DNA of 64,000 nt from Ciona intestinalis. Its lineage: Eukaryota > Chordata > Ascidiacea > Phlebobranchia > Cionidae. The stretch is from NCBI RefSeq assembly GCF_000224145.3, contig NC_020175.2, forward strand, positions 3,317,019 through 3,381,018, given 5' to 3'. Below the pieces are notes generated by a model. The model saw nothing but the letters and a program-made list of their open reading frames with translations, ran no database searches and was not told the DNA's origin. Of the stretch, positions 23,301 to 31,384 are shown piece after piece; the first letter of the stretch is position 1; each line of letters begins with the position of its first letter. A program made the position numbers and the translations under genes.

Positions 23301-24603
23301 CATCATCCGAAAGAGAGGAAAGCCAAACAAAGCATTCCAAGGTACCTTTACTATTTATTTTGTAAAATAAAACTCAATTTATAAAAAACCCAAGAGTAAC
23401 TTAATCGATGCTTACCGAGGTAGCACCAGTTTTTTCATATATAGACGCAAAATACCTCTTTTCACAATAAATTTTAAGGTAATTTTGTTTTGCCAAGACG
23501 AAAAAAAAAACTTTTTTTTTCACAGAAAATTATCCGTATTTTTTTCATTAGGTTCGCCACCGAGAGAAGTCACGTGGAGGGTCATCAGAAGACACAAGTG
23601 ACGTCACACCCACCCATAGTGCAAGTAAGTAGGCCGTGCATCGCAGCTAAATAATGCATGATCGTTACGAATTCAACACCACCGCAATGGTAAACAACAC
23701 GACCGCGCATGTACACGGATGCCGCCATCCGGTTGATTACTGTCTCGCATAAAGCCTACGTTGCAGACATTACCGGTGCAGTAATCGCCGTACCGTTTTT
23801 CAATGCCTATACGTCTATATACGAGGTAATACATTTCGCAAATGGCAAACGTATGCCGTACCATATGTGGTTTTACGCTAACGGTAAACTATCTTAGGCC
23901 TTTGAGTGCCTGAATAATACGGATAAAGGTGGCTGTACACAGTATCCGGAATTCTTCCGTTTTGTCTGTTTTGTCCGGATTTCGCTGATGCATGCGGAAC
24001 TCGGTAACGGGTTTGCATACGACTTCGCAAGCAAATTCGCATGCCGGATACTGTGTACAGCCACCTTTAAACACCGAATAATCAAGAAATAGCCGTAATA
24101 TAATCGCTTCGGTACAGCATATGTTCTAATACAGACCCATGGTCTAATAGTCTAAATCAAATACACAGATTTATTTCTGATTTAAGAATTACTAGGCAAA
24201 ATGAATGGAATATTCGCGTACTGCTAAAAGCGTGTTGATACACTACAGCAGCTGGTCGTACATAACGGTAATATTTTAAGCAAATAAATTGAAACCAGAC
24301 ACCCGCTTGTATTATTTACGTATTTAATATTTTATAAGTGATATTTTATAATTTTTACTTAGGGCGATTTTATTTTTGTTTTGTTTTTTTCTGGAAAATA
24401 AAACGACTATCGTATATTAGCGTTTTTTTTTAATAAAAAAAACGAAAAAAAACGGAACATAATTAAAAAAAAAACAAGGGATGAAACCAAGTAAAAAATA
24501 TATTATTTTAATTCTTTTAGGAGATAAAAATAACGATGACGTTGCAAGTGACGTTTCCGTGACGTCAGAGAAGTACCGCAGCGAAGGAGAACTGACGTCA
24601 TGA
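5364..24603 (+). CDS. SFSWAP: SFSWAP orthologue, SWAP/SURP-domain splicing regulator
   Basis: Nuclear regulator of alternative splicing, binding the splicing machinery through SURP modules and an RS tail. Proposed exons: 5364-5402, 6331-6536, 6731-6740 (tentative 10-nt), 8194-8287, 8551-8762, 9334-9495, 9927-9995, 10506-10616, 11000-11135, 11484-11679, 12237-12413, 12700-12746 (or 12725-12746), 13130-13277, 13837-13923, 18299-18516, 18714-18824, 19278-19432, 19815-19949, 20301-20393, 20542-20634, 23287-23341, 23552-23624, 24521-24603; about 894 aa. DRY_EERY region: [11 protein letters not shown] and [13 protein letters not shown]1: [18 protein letters not shown] to [14 protein letters not shown]2 in exon 12237: [18 protein letters not shown]. 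Then [12 protein letters not shown], and an Arg/Ser-rich tail with DVPSAYRV. Start: no in-frame ATG exists in exon 6331, so the ATG at 5364 with a GTAAGA donor is chosen. Odd points: a missing stretch after ILIDR, a phase clash near 12.4-12.7 kb, a GC donor at 20394, and a nested antisense gene. Confidence 0.9.
7125..7326. repeat. AT microsatellites in the first large SFSWAP intron
   Basis: TA-dinucleotide runs at about 7125-7165 and 7300-7325. The intron 6741-8193 (or 6537-8193) is otherwise AT-rich sequence plus one dispersed-repeat copy at 7785. Confidence 0.7.
7785..8060 (+). repeat. Two copies of a dispersed 'ACCCACATAGAATAG' repeat
   Basis: Copy 1 (7785-7855): CTAGAAACCATGGCGTGCTG then GACCCCACCCACATAGAACA. 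Copy 2 (8000-8060): GTTGTAGGACCTTACCCATA then TAGAATAGAAG. Related copies at 13650, 36035, 41725 and 42050. No ends or target duplications could be defined. Confidence 0.5.
9634..9790 (+). mobile_element. TA-flanked MITE, degenerate copy
   Basis: Both ends recognisable (TAGTAGGGTGGGGGGAGATG, CTTCCCCACACTA), interior eroded. SFSWAP intron 9496-9926. Confidence 0.8.
10200..10500 (+). repeat. tRNA-headed SINE, nearly full length
   Basis: Head GCCACAATGGTTAGCCTGTC and GAGGGTTCAAGCCC (B-box-like), body CGTCACTAATAGGTTGTC, 3' part 'ttaacgactggcgttttcaagccatg..ataaagcaagttacattc'. The 3' end comes to within 10 bp of the SFSWAP acceptor at 10505. Confidence 0.75.
11211..11412. repeat. Tandem duplication of ~102 bp in an SFSWAP intron
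   Basis: Two units each begin GGGTTTTAGGCCAGATTTGA and continue with CCCCAACAGCTTTGTACGTC, starting at 11211 and 11313. Both end in TTTTGATATATTCATATT. They differ at only a few positions. Confidence 0.85.
11950..12012 (+). repeat. SINE 3' tail fragment
   Basis: TATAACGACTGTCGTTTTCC then GCAAGTTACATTCATTGA, the 3' end of the tRNA-headed SINE, directly followed by a MITE. Confidence 0.7.
12019..12189 (+). mobile_element. TA-flanked MITE, left end truncated
   Basis: Starts inside the left terminal repeat (AAAGATGGGACACC) and ends with a full right repeat CCCCCACCCTACTA. Lies 47 bp before the SFSWAP SURP2 exon. Confidence 0.88.
12945..13118. repeat. AT-rich short tandem array before an SFSWAP exon
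   Basis: About eight imperfect ~21-bp units of the form ACCACTTAATTTAAAAATTT, running up to 11 bp before the exon at 13130. It replaces the usual pyrimidine tract region. Confidence 0.7.
13300..13595 (-). repeat. Array of four SINE 3' ends, minus orientation
   Basis: Four diverged copies of the reversed SINE tail (for example TGTAACTTATTTATCCATGC then 'gggcaatgacagttgttataacac') at about 13300, 13382, 13465 and 13545. None has the tRNA-like head. Confidence 0.6.
13650..13730 (+). repeat. Dispersed 'ACCTCACCCACTTGGAATA' repeat copy
   Basis: TCTAGAAACCATGGCATGCC followed by GGTACCTCACCCACTTGGAA; matches the copy at 7785. Confidence 0.5.
13975..14162 (-). mobile_element. TA-flanked MITE, type B
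   Basis: CTGTGGGGTAAGATGGGACA to TCTTACCCCACCATACTA; complete. In the 4.4-kb SFSWAP intron, just 3' of the STPG4 terminal exon. Confidence 0.88.
14566..17986 (-). CDS. STPG4: STPG4 orthologue, SHIPPO (PGP)-repeat protein nested in an SFSWAP intron
   Basis: Sperm-tail PG-rich repeat protein; in mammals STPG4 (GSE) is germline-expressed and PGP-repeat proteins are often axonemal. Six exons (minus): 17810-17986, 17005-17155, 16404-16561, 15812-15912, 14985-15098, 14566-14725. All are GT-AG with matching phases, giving 286 aa (human about 250). Recognisable blocks in order: [19 protein letters not shown] and [56 protein letters not shown]; and the C-terminal [18 protein letters not shown]-containing repeats fall at the ends of exons 2, 3, 5 and 6; the exon-4 repeat has lost the Pro-Gly pair (PPWRYN). 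The start Met opens exon 1 and lies 312 bp from the SFSWAP acceptor at 18298. The whole gene sits inside SFSWAP intron 13924-18298 on the other strand. Assignment is from memory of the human sequence. Confidence 0.9.
14779..14953 (+). mobile_element. TA-flanked MITE inside STPG4 intron 5
   Basis: Complete copy, TAGTAGGGTGGGGGAAGATG to CCCCCACCCTACTA. It fills most of the 259-bp intron between STPG4 exons at 14985 and 14725. Confidence 0.92.
15325..15510. repeat. Tandem duplication of ~95 bp
   Basis: GATTTTTCGTTAGTATGCCT and GATTTTTCGTTGATATGCCT, each preceded by CACAATC and followed by CTTTAA..AATCTAAT, start at about 15329 and 15427. STPG4 intron. Confidence 0.75.
16690..17000. repeat. Direct repeats with a tRNA B-box-like core
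   Basis: GGTTCGAATCTC..GTCGCTAC occurs at 16735 and 16832, with a weaker copy (GGGTTCAAATACC) at 16976. TTTTACAATTATACA occurs at 16691 and 16930. The core GGTTCGAATC matches a Pol III B box, but no acceptor stem or anticodon arm can be drawn, so these are not tRNA genes. Confidence 0.6.
17215..17345 (+). repeat. SINE 3' half
   Basis: AACTCGTAAGCTGGCACTAG, then CGTTTACCGGCCACGAGGAT and AAGTTACATTTATTCATTCA. Lies in the first STPG4 intron. Confidence 0.8.
18572..18645 (+). repeat. SINE internal fragment
   Basis: TGCTCCAACCGAGTGGTCAC then AATTATCAGCTATACAT, with neither head nor tail. SFSWAP intron 18517-18713. Confidence 0.6.
19596..19785 (-). mobile_element. MITE, divergent subfamily
   Basis: CACTGTGGGGTAAGATGG at the left and TACCTTAACCTACTA at the right. 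The interior has CCCATATTTCCTAATCG instead of TCCAAATATCCTGATCG; the same variant occurs at 42861, 46928 and 47271, indicating a subfamily. Confidence 0.7.
20041..20110 (+). mobile_element. MITE, 5' end only
   Basis: GGGGAGATGGGACACC then CTATTTTCTCGTCCCATTTT; broken off after about 70 bp. SFSWAP intron 19950-20300. Confidence 0.75.
20714..21007 (-). mobile_element. MITE with an internal ~100-bp tandem duplication
   Basis: Ends CTGTGGGGTAAGATAGGA and CTTCCCCCACCCTACTT. The block from AATATCCRRATATCCTGATC to TTCTTTGTTTAC occurs twice, at about 20747-20849 and 20850-20950, making the element ~294 bp instead of ~190 bp. Confidence 0.9.
21800..21985 (+). repeat. SINE, 3' two-thirds
   Basis: CAATTGCTCCAAGCCAGTGG, GTAACTCGTATGCTTGCATG, GTTATAGCGCCTGTCGTTTT. 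No head or terminal ATTC tail. In the 2.65-kb SFSWAP intron 20635-23286, the rest of which (22000-23280) shows no repeat or exon I recognise. Confidence 0.7.
23926..24067. mobile_element. 142-bp element with perfect 24-bp terminal inverted repeats
   Basis: Left arm 23926-23949 (AAGGTGGCTGTACACAGTAT plus CCGG) is exactly complementary to the right arm 24044-24067. TA flanks both sides (23924-23925 and 24068-24069). The interior is unrelated to the common MITE and carries GCATGCGGAA..TTCGCATGC, a second partial inversion. Non-autonomous DNA transposon by structure; TA target suggests a Tc1/mariner-like or TWA-type transposase, which cannot be settled here. Confidence 0.85.
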
Positions 24604-24656
24604 AAGTGACAGGACAAAATTTCCTTGTTGCGTATGTATGTGTCTCCTATAACTAG

Positions 24657-24745
24657 TATAGTGAGATGGGAAAGATGGGACACATTTTTATTTTACTTCG
24701 TCCCATTTGGTCGGAAACAAAGGACATCGTAAAATGGCCCTTTTT
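24657..24745 (+). mobile_element. MITE, 5' fragment
   Basis: TATAGTGAGATGGGAAAGAT, ACTTCGTCCCATTTGGTCGG, then breaks off. Confidence 0.7.
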
Positions 24746-24792
24746 AAAACGTAATCTTATCTATTAAATTTGCCCAAAATAGTGACCAATAT

Positions 24793-24986
24793 ATAGAGGG
24801 CGGGAAAGATGGCCCACCTTTTTATTTTATTTTCTCGTCCAGTTAGGTAGTAGTAAAGAAAGAACATTCAAATAATTATAAAACCGAATCCTTACGACTT
24901 CCATAGACCGTTGGTAATTGTTTAAAACACGATCAGGATTTTTCGATATTACGAGCTAAAGGTGTCCCGTCTTCCCCTACCTTACT
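24793..24986 (+). mobile_element. MITE, full copy
   Basis: TAGAGGGCGGGAAAGATGGC to GTCTTCCCCTACCTTACTA with a standard interior. Confidence 0.85.
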
Positions 24987-25353
24987 ATATGTTTTCTTTC
25001 AGATAAAAACAAGTTTCACGTGTAACACGATAGTTCACCGCGTGAAATGATCGTGATTTAAATCATATGAAGTGGACACCATACTGAATGAATACGTGAA
25101 CGGACGTCGGATTTCACAATTAAATATTTGCCTTTCTTTATATTATACTGCCTATACTTGAAAACAATGTATTATAGTAAACTGTTGCAGTTTCGGGCAC
25201 AGTTTTATTTTAAATGCAGGTCAGGTTGTAGTGCGTTTGTTGTTGAAATTCTGTCGATTAAAACCTGGTTAGGCAATTGACTGTGCGTCCAGTACGCCTG
25301 AGTTACAGTTGATATTCTGTTGGTTTTTAAGTTCGGTTTTTCCGAGAAAATAG

Positions 25354-25498
25354 AGTATGGTGTGGGGAGACAGGACACTTTCAGCACAGCCTATATACGG
25401 TTTTATATTACTTAAATGTTTTTTGTTTACTATTAAATTAGACGGTAAAAAAGAATGAAAAGATGTCCCGTCTCCCCCCCCCCAAAAAACCCCTACTA
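25354..25498 (-). mobile_element. MITE, internally deleted
   Basis: GTATGGTGTGGGGAGACAGG and TCTCCCCCCCCCC..CCCTACTA; the GATCGTGTTTTAAAC interior is missing. Confidence 0.75.
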
Positions 25499-25924
25499 TG
25501 TACATTCGGTGTGTTTTCAAAAGATTTTTTTCCCGAGAAAATGTCTGGTAGATTCCCGACTGAATTTTTATACCGAATTAGTAATCGGACTAGGGTTTTT
25601 TGCTGTTACCCAATGTGCCCTTTCTGGCTGTGCATTTTTCTGCACTTTGGCTTATACAACATACAGTGTTTTTACACAAAAACGCATATCCATTTTGTAA
25701 ATCTTACAGGTTGCCCGATGCGTTTACTCAATCCTGTCACTCTTACACGGCCATTCATTGCAACATAGTTGGCTTTATACATTTATTGAACGAGCATGTA
25801 ACAAGACGTAGTGCAAAGTAAAATTAACCAAAGTGTGCACAACAAATATATCGACAGCCCTACGTGGGCAAAATGTATCCATTAATAAAGTCACGATGTC
25901 CAATGTATTTTCCTATATATACAT

Positions 25925-28268
25925 TTAACTACGTCGGAAAAGAAACGGGATGCTTTCGCCGCGGTCTTCCAGGTAATGAGCAGAAGTATCACGTTTGAAT
26001 AGGCTGTGCAGATTGCCTCGTTGCTTCGTATCGTCGTTGGAGCTGTCGTCTTCAGGATATTCTGTTGCTTCTGATAATCTTTTAAATAGGCCCTGGAAGT
26101 TGGGGTAACGTTTGGGAAGGGCCTGAGCTTCTGAGCTGCGCTTAAACGAGCCTTGTGTCGCTGAATCCCGCTTGAACAAACCCTGTAGACGAGCATCGCT
26201 GCGTTTGAACAGGCCTAGCAGACCCCGTTTGAAAAGCCCTAGCATTCCGGGGCTTCTCTTAAATAAGCCCATGCTGTTATAGCGCTTAAACAAGTCTGGA
26301 AGATGGGGGTTATGGCGCTTAAAAAGTCCTTGAAAACCAGGGTAACGCTTAAACAAAGACTGGAAGCGTTTATCCGACTGGATAGACTCAGCTTGTCCGG
26401 GACTGTAATCGTTGTTTTCTTCGTCGCTGTTTCGATTTTCTGCCAGGAAAGGATTATCTTCTGCATCTAAAAATACATTTAAATATAAAAATAGTTTTAG
26501 TTTAGAAAAGAAAAATATATTTGGCGTAAATATATTTTAACATAAAAAAAAAGTTAAATTAAAAATTCATCCAAAATTAAAAAAGTAATCTTACTGTCAA
26601 GCTGTCCGTTCTCTTCTGCGATCATTTTTTGTTGCATCGGAATAAGGATATTATACAGGAGTTGGTCATATAATTCCTCGTCGGTTTCGTCAACTGTAAT
26701 CACAAATATTAAAATTTCATTGGTGAAAATTTGGCAAACGAACCAACTCGGCAATACACAGGTAAATTTCTTCCAGAATTTTTTGGCCTAAAATGTTTCG
26801 CCCAAATAAGTTAAAAACACTGTTGGGCACGCACATTATTATAAGTAATAAACAATCACAAAGTTACATATAGAATATATGTGGTAACTGTTAAGCGGGT
26901 TTTGGGGTAATGGGCCAAATCTGGCTTAAATCCTAGGTCCTCAAATAATCTATACAGAATAAAAAAACGGCGGGAACGAAACGAATGAAACACATGTTAC
27001 GTTTTTTTGGTAAGCTTGCAATGAACTCTAGCAAAGATTTTAAAAATAGTATTTAATTTAACCGATAAACAAATCACTTGAAAGTAATCTATATATAGAA
27101 CTTACCATCTGTGGAGTTTAATTGATTCGTCCAGTCCAAGAAATTCTCAGGATTCCCGGTACCCTAAAAATATTGGCGTTAATAATTTAGATTAAAATTA
27201 ACGGTAACTTAATTTGAGTTGGTCTAAAATTCTAAATTATTCAGGTCACATAAGGACCGTTGATGCCGGTGTTTATGACAACGACTGTTATTTGACCGGT
27301 CCATGATATAAAGTACGGCATAATTTATTAAAATAAAGTTTGCAGTATTTTAAATTGACTAGCTTTTAGTAGGAACCATCGCTTTAAATGTATTAAACAA
27401 ACTTTGCAAGCATTTTAAACACGATCAGGATATTTGGATATCATTTGCTAAAAATGTCCCATCTTACCCCACATAACTTAGCCAGAATTCTCCTAAACGC
27501 CGTTATGAAGCTCGACAGATATTTTAATTTTACCGGAACGGCGTTTCGGTTACTTCTAGCTAAAATTCAGGCATGGAATTGAAAGTGTCAGCAAAATGTG
27601 TTCATTTGGGACAAAGTGCACTTTAACCCAGGTTATAATAAATTTGTTTGTAATCAGTTTTAACATTTCCGAAAGCTCTTGTCGGATAAACCTGCCCCTG
27701 TGCTGTTATGCACATTACTGTTGAATAAGTTAGGATATACCGTTAACACCTAAATCCCGTATTTCCTGATCGTGTATTGACCAGTTAACACAACTCATTA
27801 GAGTCGCGAGGCTCGGTTATATAATCTGTAAATACTCTTTGTCTTCTGAAACAAATGAGAAAAGAAAAGGAAAATTAAAGCATGTCCTATCTTACCCCAC
27901 ACTACAATATGTCCCACTAATCCGCATAAATACCCCTGAAATACGGACTTTTACATTACATTATTGATCAACATAAAATCTGATTTCTCAAGTTGATAAG
28001 AAAATTGTTTGTTTATTATTATTCATATACTCGTTTTGTTTTCAATTGCGTAGTTTTTAATCATCCTACCTCTCTCTGTAGAAGTTGTTTTTCCACAGTG
28101 TCAACCGGCACCGCATCAGCTATGCAGCCTGCAAAACAAATTAAAAATTTTTGTCATATAAAGTTTTAGGGTTATTAAATGCATTTAAAGATTTTCAGGT
28201 ACATTTAACTTACCGAAATAACAGACTACAATCGCAGCCAAAATTGAGAACTTCTTTACCAATTTCAT
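25925..28268 (-). CDS. Ci-LF: Ci-LF neuropeptide precursor
   Basis: Secreted prohormone cut at Lys-Arg sites into short peptides ending Leu-Phe. Five exons (minus): 28214-28268, 28070-28128, 27106-27163, 26595-26693, 25925-26466; phases agree, 270 aa. A signal peptide (MKLVKKFSILAAIVVCYFG) is followed by an acidic spacer. Then come KR-separated units in order: FQSLF, YPGFQGLF, HNPHLPDLF, YNSMGLF, SPGMLGLF, GLLGLF, SDARLQGLF, DSATQGSF, SSEAQALP, YPNFQGLF, a 25-residue acidic spacer beginning LSEATEYPEDD, GNLHSLF, and a C-terminal piece ending ESIPFLFRRS. Eight of these match the LF peptides I recall being isolated from Ciona neural tissue. No Gly precedes the KR sites, so the peptides should have free carboxyl ends. 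TATA box at 28441-28449; expected in neurons. Confidence 0.93.
27405..27480 (+). mobile_element. MITE 3' fragment in a Ci-LF intron
   Basis: CATTTTAAACACGATCAGGA then TGTCCCATCTTACCCCACAT; left half absent. Confidence 0.7.
27727..27905 (-). mobile_element. MITE, divergent subfamily, in a Ci-LF intron
   Basis: TCCCGTATTTCCTGATCGTG.. and TGTCCTATCTTACCCCACAC; the left end is eroded. Same subfamily as 19596. Confidence 0.65.
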
Positions 28269-28439
28269 CGTCTTTATTCAAGTTGTAATAAGCTTATAAC
28301 TTAACTGCGTAAAAAATATCCAAATTTAGTTTCATAAGAACGCGACAGTCAATTCTGCCAATTAAATTCCACGCGAATCCTGCAGAGTGTGGCCTGTACT
28401 CTCTCTGGTTTTAAGCTGGCTGAAGTGCGTGCATTCAAT

Positions 28440-28450
28440 CCTTATATAAG
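28440..28450 (-). promoter_or_regulatory. TATA box of Ci-LF
   Basis: Reads GCTTATATAAGG on the minus strand, about 175 bp upstream of the Ci-LF start codon, which would place transcription start near 28415 and leave a ~145-nt 5' UTR. The palindromic-looking TTATATAA core is a strong TATA match. Confidence 0.65.
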
Positions 28451-29042
28451 CTCTGCAGGTCCGTCGCCTTTTTTGCACTGGCCTTTATAGGTCGCACCGA
28501 ACTGTCTGAAATATGCTAAATATGTATTCCCGGTGGTCGAATGCGAAATCCCAAACTGAAAGTCTGACGTGCCACTGACTCCCAACATAGCTTTGCACTC
28601 AAAAATGCGCAAGTTAAAATTGACCACCTGACAAAACTGTCTTGTTAATGCGCAATACGTACGATTTGAGGTAAACCTACGTGTTGGCTGAAGCTAGATT
28701 AAACCACAGCGGTGCAAATGTGAAATCTGTTCTTAACCACTTACCATTGATTTCTGATCATTAATCAATGTACATCGGATACTTTCAGGACACTGCTTTT
28801 AACTGTTGCCGTTTGTGAATGTTTTCATGCGAATACAGCAGGGAACAAAACGCTAGACAGAAAGTCGCATTAACAGCGTTCTCCGTGTTTTACATTCGAA
28901 CTTAATTAGTCGACACATATGCAGCTGTCATTTTATTAAAATCCTAATCCACGCAATGAAAGGCCTGCTTTTTATATTCCCTATAGCCACCTATTTTTAC
29001 TCAAATATATATTTTATTTATAGTTACTGCTTCCGAATAAAT

Positions 29043-29239
29043 ACTAGGGTGGGGTGGGGAAAGATGGGACACCTTTTCATCTAATTTTTTCGTCACGTTT
29101 AGTAGTGAACAAAGAACATTTATAGAATTTTAAAACCGTATCATCACGACTCATATAGACCGTTGTTAATTGTTTAAAACACGATCAGGATATTTGAATA
29201 TTATGTTCTAAAGGTGTCCCATTTTCCCTTACCCTACTA
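29043..29239 (+). mobile_element. MITE, full copy
   Basis: CTAGGGTGGGGTGGGGAAAG to TTTTCCCTTACCCTACTA, standard interior. Confidence 0.88.
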
Positions 29240-29247
29240 TATATAGT

Positions 29248-29425
29248 ATAGGGTGGGGTAAGATCTTACTTGTTTAATTCTCTTTTCTCGTCATATAGTA
29301 AATAAAGAATATTTTTTTTAAATATATAACTTAGCCCGGCGACTCTAAAATTATCAATTGTTTACGTTCAGATTCAGATAATTTATGATTTTTAGGTGCT
29401 AACATGTGTTCCATCATCTTACAGT
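29248..29425. mobile_element. MITE, heavily diverged copy adjacent to the previous one
   Basis: GTATAGGGTGGGGTAAGATC at the left and TGTTCCATCATCTTAC at the right; only scattered interior matches. Confidence 0.55.
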
Positions 29426-29544
29426 TGTTAACGCTTTCTAAACCACACGCTGTATAGGCTATATAACAATCTTTCCAAGGCAGTTAAACGCATTTATGGT
29501 CGTACTCTGCACGTTCACCTACCGTACTTAATTTTTCAACATAC

Positions 29545-29645
29545 TTGGTAACTCGTAAGCTGGCACGAGGTGTATGAAACAAAACACCCGTGTTTAACGA
29601 CTGCCGTTTTATCCGGTCAGGCGAGGATAAAGTAAGTTACATGCA
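29545..29645 (+). repeat. SINE 3' end
   Basis: TTGGTAACTCGTAAGCTGGC, GGCGAGGATAAAGTAAGTTA. Confidence 0.85.
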
Positions 29646-29814
29646 TTATTGGAAACTACAAGTTCAATTATATGCAACCCGTTTAATATTTACATTTCAA
29701 GGTTGGTCTAGTTTTCTAGTAGTCACCGGTATGGAATATAGGATTAAATTCCTGGCAGAAATTTTTATCGATTGCAGTTTTGCCGTTGATTACCTTCTCT
29801 TCGTTGTTCTAATA

Positions 29815-29969
29815 TAGTACTGTGGGATAACATGATAGTTTAATCAATTAACAACGATCTATATGTGAGTCAAGAAGATACGGTTCTATAATTCGCTGAA
29901 TGTTATGTGTTTACTATCAAATGGGACTAGAAAATGGTATGAAAAGGTGTCCCATCTCCCCCCGCCCTA
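29815..29969 (-). mobile_element. MITE, partly deleted
   Basis: ATAGTACTGTGGGATAACAT to CATCTCCCCCCGCCCTA. Confidence 0.8.
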
Positions 29970-30022
29970 TATATTTCGATAGCCACATGAATTGGGCGCC
30001 GATTGCTTTTACACACTGTATT

Positions 30023-30216
30023 AAGTAGGGTGGGGAAAGATGGGATACCTTTAGCACATAATATCCAAATATTCTTACTGTGTTTTAAACAACTAACAAG
30101 TTTATACTGGAGTCTTGAGGTTACGGTTTTATATTTTTTTGAACGTTCTTTGTTTACTACCAAATGGGACGAGATAATAGAACTAAAAGGTGTCCCATCT
30201 CCCCCCACTCTGCTAT
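30023..30216 (-). mobile_element. MITE, full copy, type B
   Basis: AAGTAGGGTGGGGAAAGATG to CCATCTCCCCCCACTCTGCT. Confidence 0.9.
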
Positions 30217-30748
30217 ATTATATGCTCATTGAAACACTTTATCACCACTGCCGTATTTATCTTAACAATAAGACGCTTGTAATCTCACAAAATCAAACAG
30301 CTATGTTATTAAAATCCATTTTGCATTTGCTACTGTTGGTGCTACATTTCCAAGCGTTAATATTTAATGCACTGCCTCGCCGCCCTTTTCTACGTTCCGG
30401 GTATTTAGAAAATCTGAAAACGCAAGAACACGTTTTACGCTAGTGCTTTAGCTGTTTGAAGATGCTTATCTAGTCATATAGTTTTCGATGGCTTTGTAGA
30501 TACGTAGGTATATGAGCATTCTATTATGTAAACTGAGCTGATGGTTGCTGCTAGTATTAATCGCCAACGGAAAGTAACCTGATAAATCACACTGTACCCC
30601 GAAACCAGTCAAAATACAAATTTACTTCACATAAACTTCCAAATTTGAATCTATAGAACGAGATTTTTATCAAAATTAATATTTTAAATGTTAAAACAAC
30701 TGCATTATGCGTTTTTTTGGCTTAATCACTCACAAACACCAAATAAAC

Positions 30749-30930
30749 ATAGAGTGGGAGAAGATGGGACACCTTTAGCACATAATGTCCAAATATCCTG
30801 ATCGTGTTTTAAAGGGTCTATGAGAGTCGTGGGGTTATGGTTTTATAATTATTTAAATGTTATTTGTTTACTACCAAATAGGACTAGAAAATATAATGAA
30901 AAAGTGTCCTATTTTCCCCCAGCCCTACCA
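30749..30930 (-). mobile_element. MITE, full copy, type B
   Basis: ATAGAGTGGGAGAAGATGGG to TTTTCCCCCAGCCCTACCA. Confidence 0.88.
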
Positions 30931-31384
30931 TACATAAACTGTGATGTGAGTGTGACTAACAGGCAAACATTTGCAACAATACCAAGCGTCAAATTTTCGT
31001 AGAAACAATGAATGACGCACACTCACGCTTTGGTCTCTATAGCTTTTAATAGGAACTGCATAATATAACAAGCATAAGACGTAGATAGTTTTATGTAGGG
31101 AATACCACGAATGCAGTAGTGATTCATAAAGGGTATGACAGTAATAGGTATAGTAGGCGTTTTGTTATTACAACGCTAGTATTAATTATGACTAATACAT
31201 AAAAATTAAACAAAAATGATACGTCAGTTGTATCATAACACAGTTATAGAATGCATAAGTTTTTCAACTGGCAGAATAATGAGGAGTTATGCTATCCTAT
31301 TTTTAGTATTGTGAAGGTTAGTGCTGTAAAACACTATATTTGACTATTGGATAAAAAACTGTGCCTGTAAAAGTACAAAGAAAA

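Larger units (their letters stand above)
24604..25924. other. Intergenic, SFSWAP to Ci-LF
   Basis: Convergent 3' ends. Holds three MITE copies (below) and a candidate minus-strand polyadenylation signal for Ci-LF (TTTATT at 25782-25787). Overlapping ORFs at 25455-25820 show no protein-like features. Confidence 0.7.
28460..31384. other. Intergenic, Ci-LF to the S100-like gene (divergent promoters)
   Basis: The two genes diverge, so this 2.9 kb should hold both promoters. The 28460-29040 part is repeat-free; 29043-30930 is almost filled with MITE and SINE copies; 30931-31384 has no recognisable element and borders the S100-like start. Confidence 0.6.

Noticed and set aside
25455..25821. Three overlapping plus-strand ORFs (73-101 codons)
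   Set aside because: They start in a MITE poly-C run, have mutually incompatible frames and no coding character.
28442..28627. Minus-strand ORF of 61 codons just upstream of Ci-LF
   Set aside because: Its end overlaps the Ci-LF TATA box, it has no downstream splice partner and no recognisable family; treated as promoter sequence that happens to be open.
29927..30208. Long minus-strand ORF of 93 codons
   Set aside because: It spans two MITE copies; similar ORFs (25269, 56427, 60057, 3528, 10167) arise only from MITE or SINE sequence.
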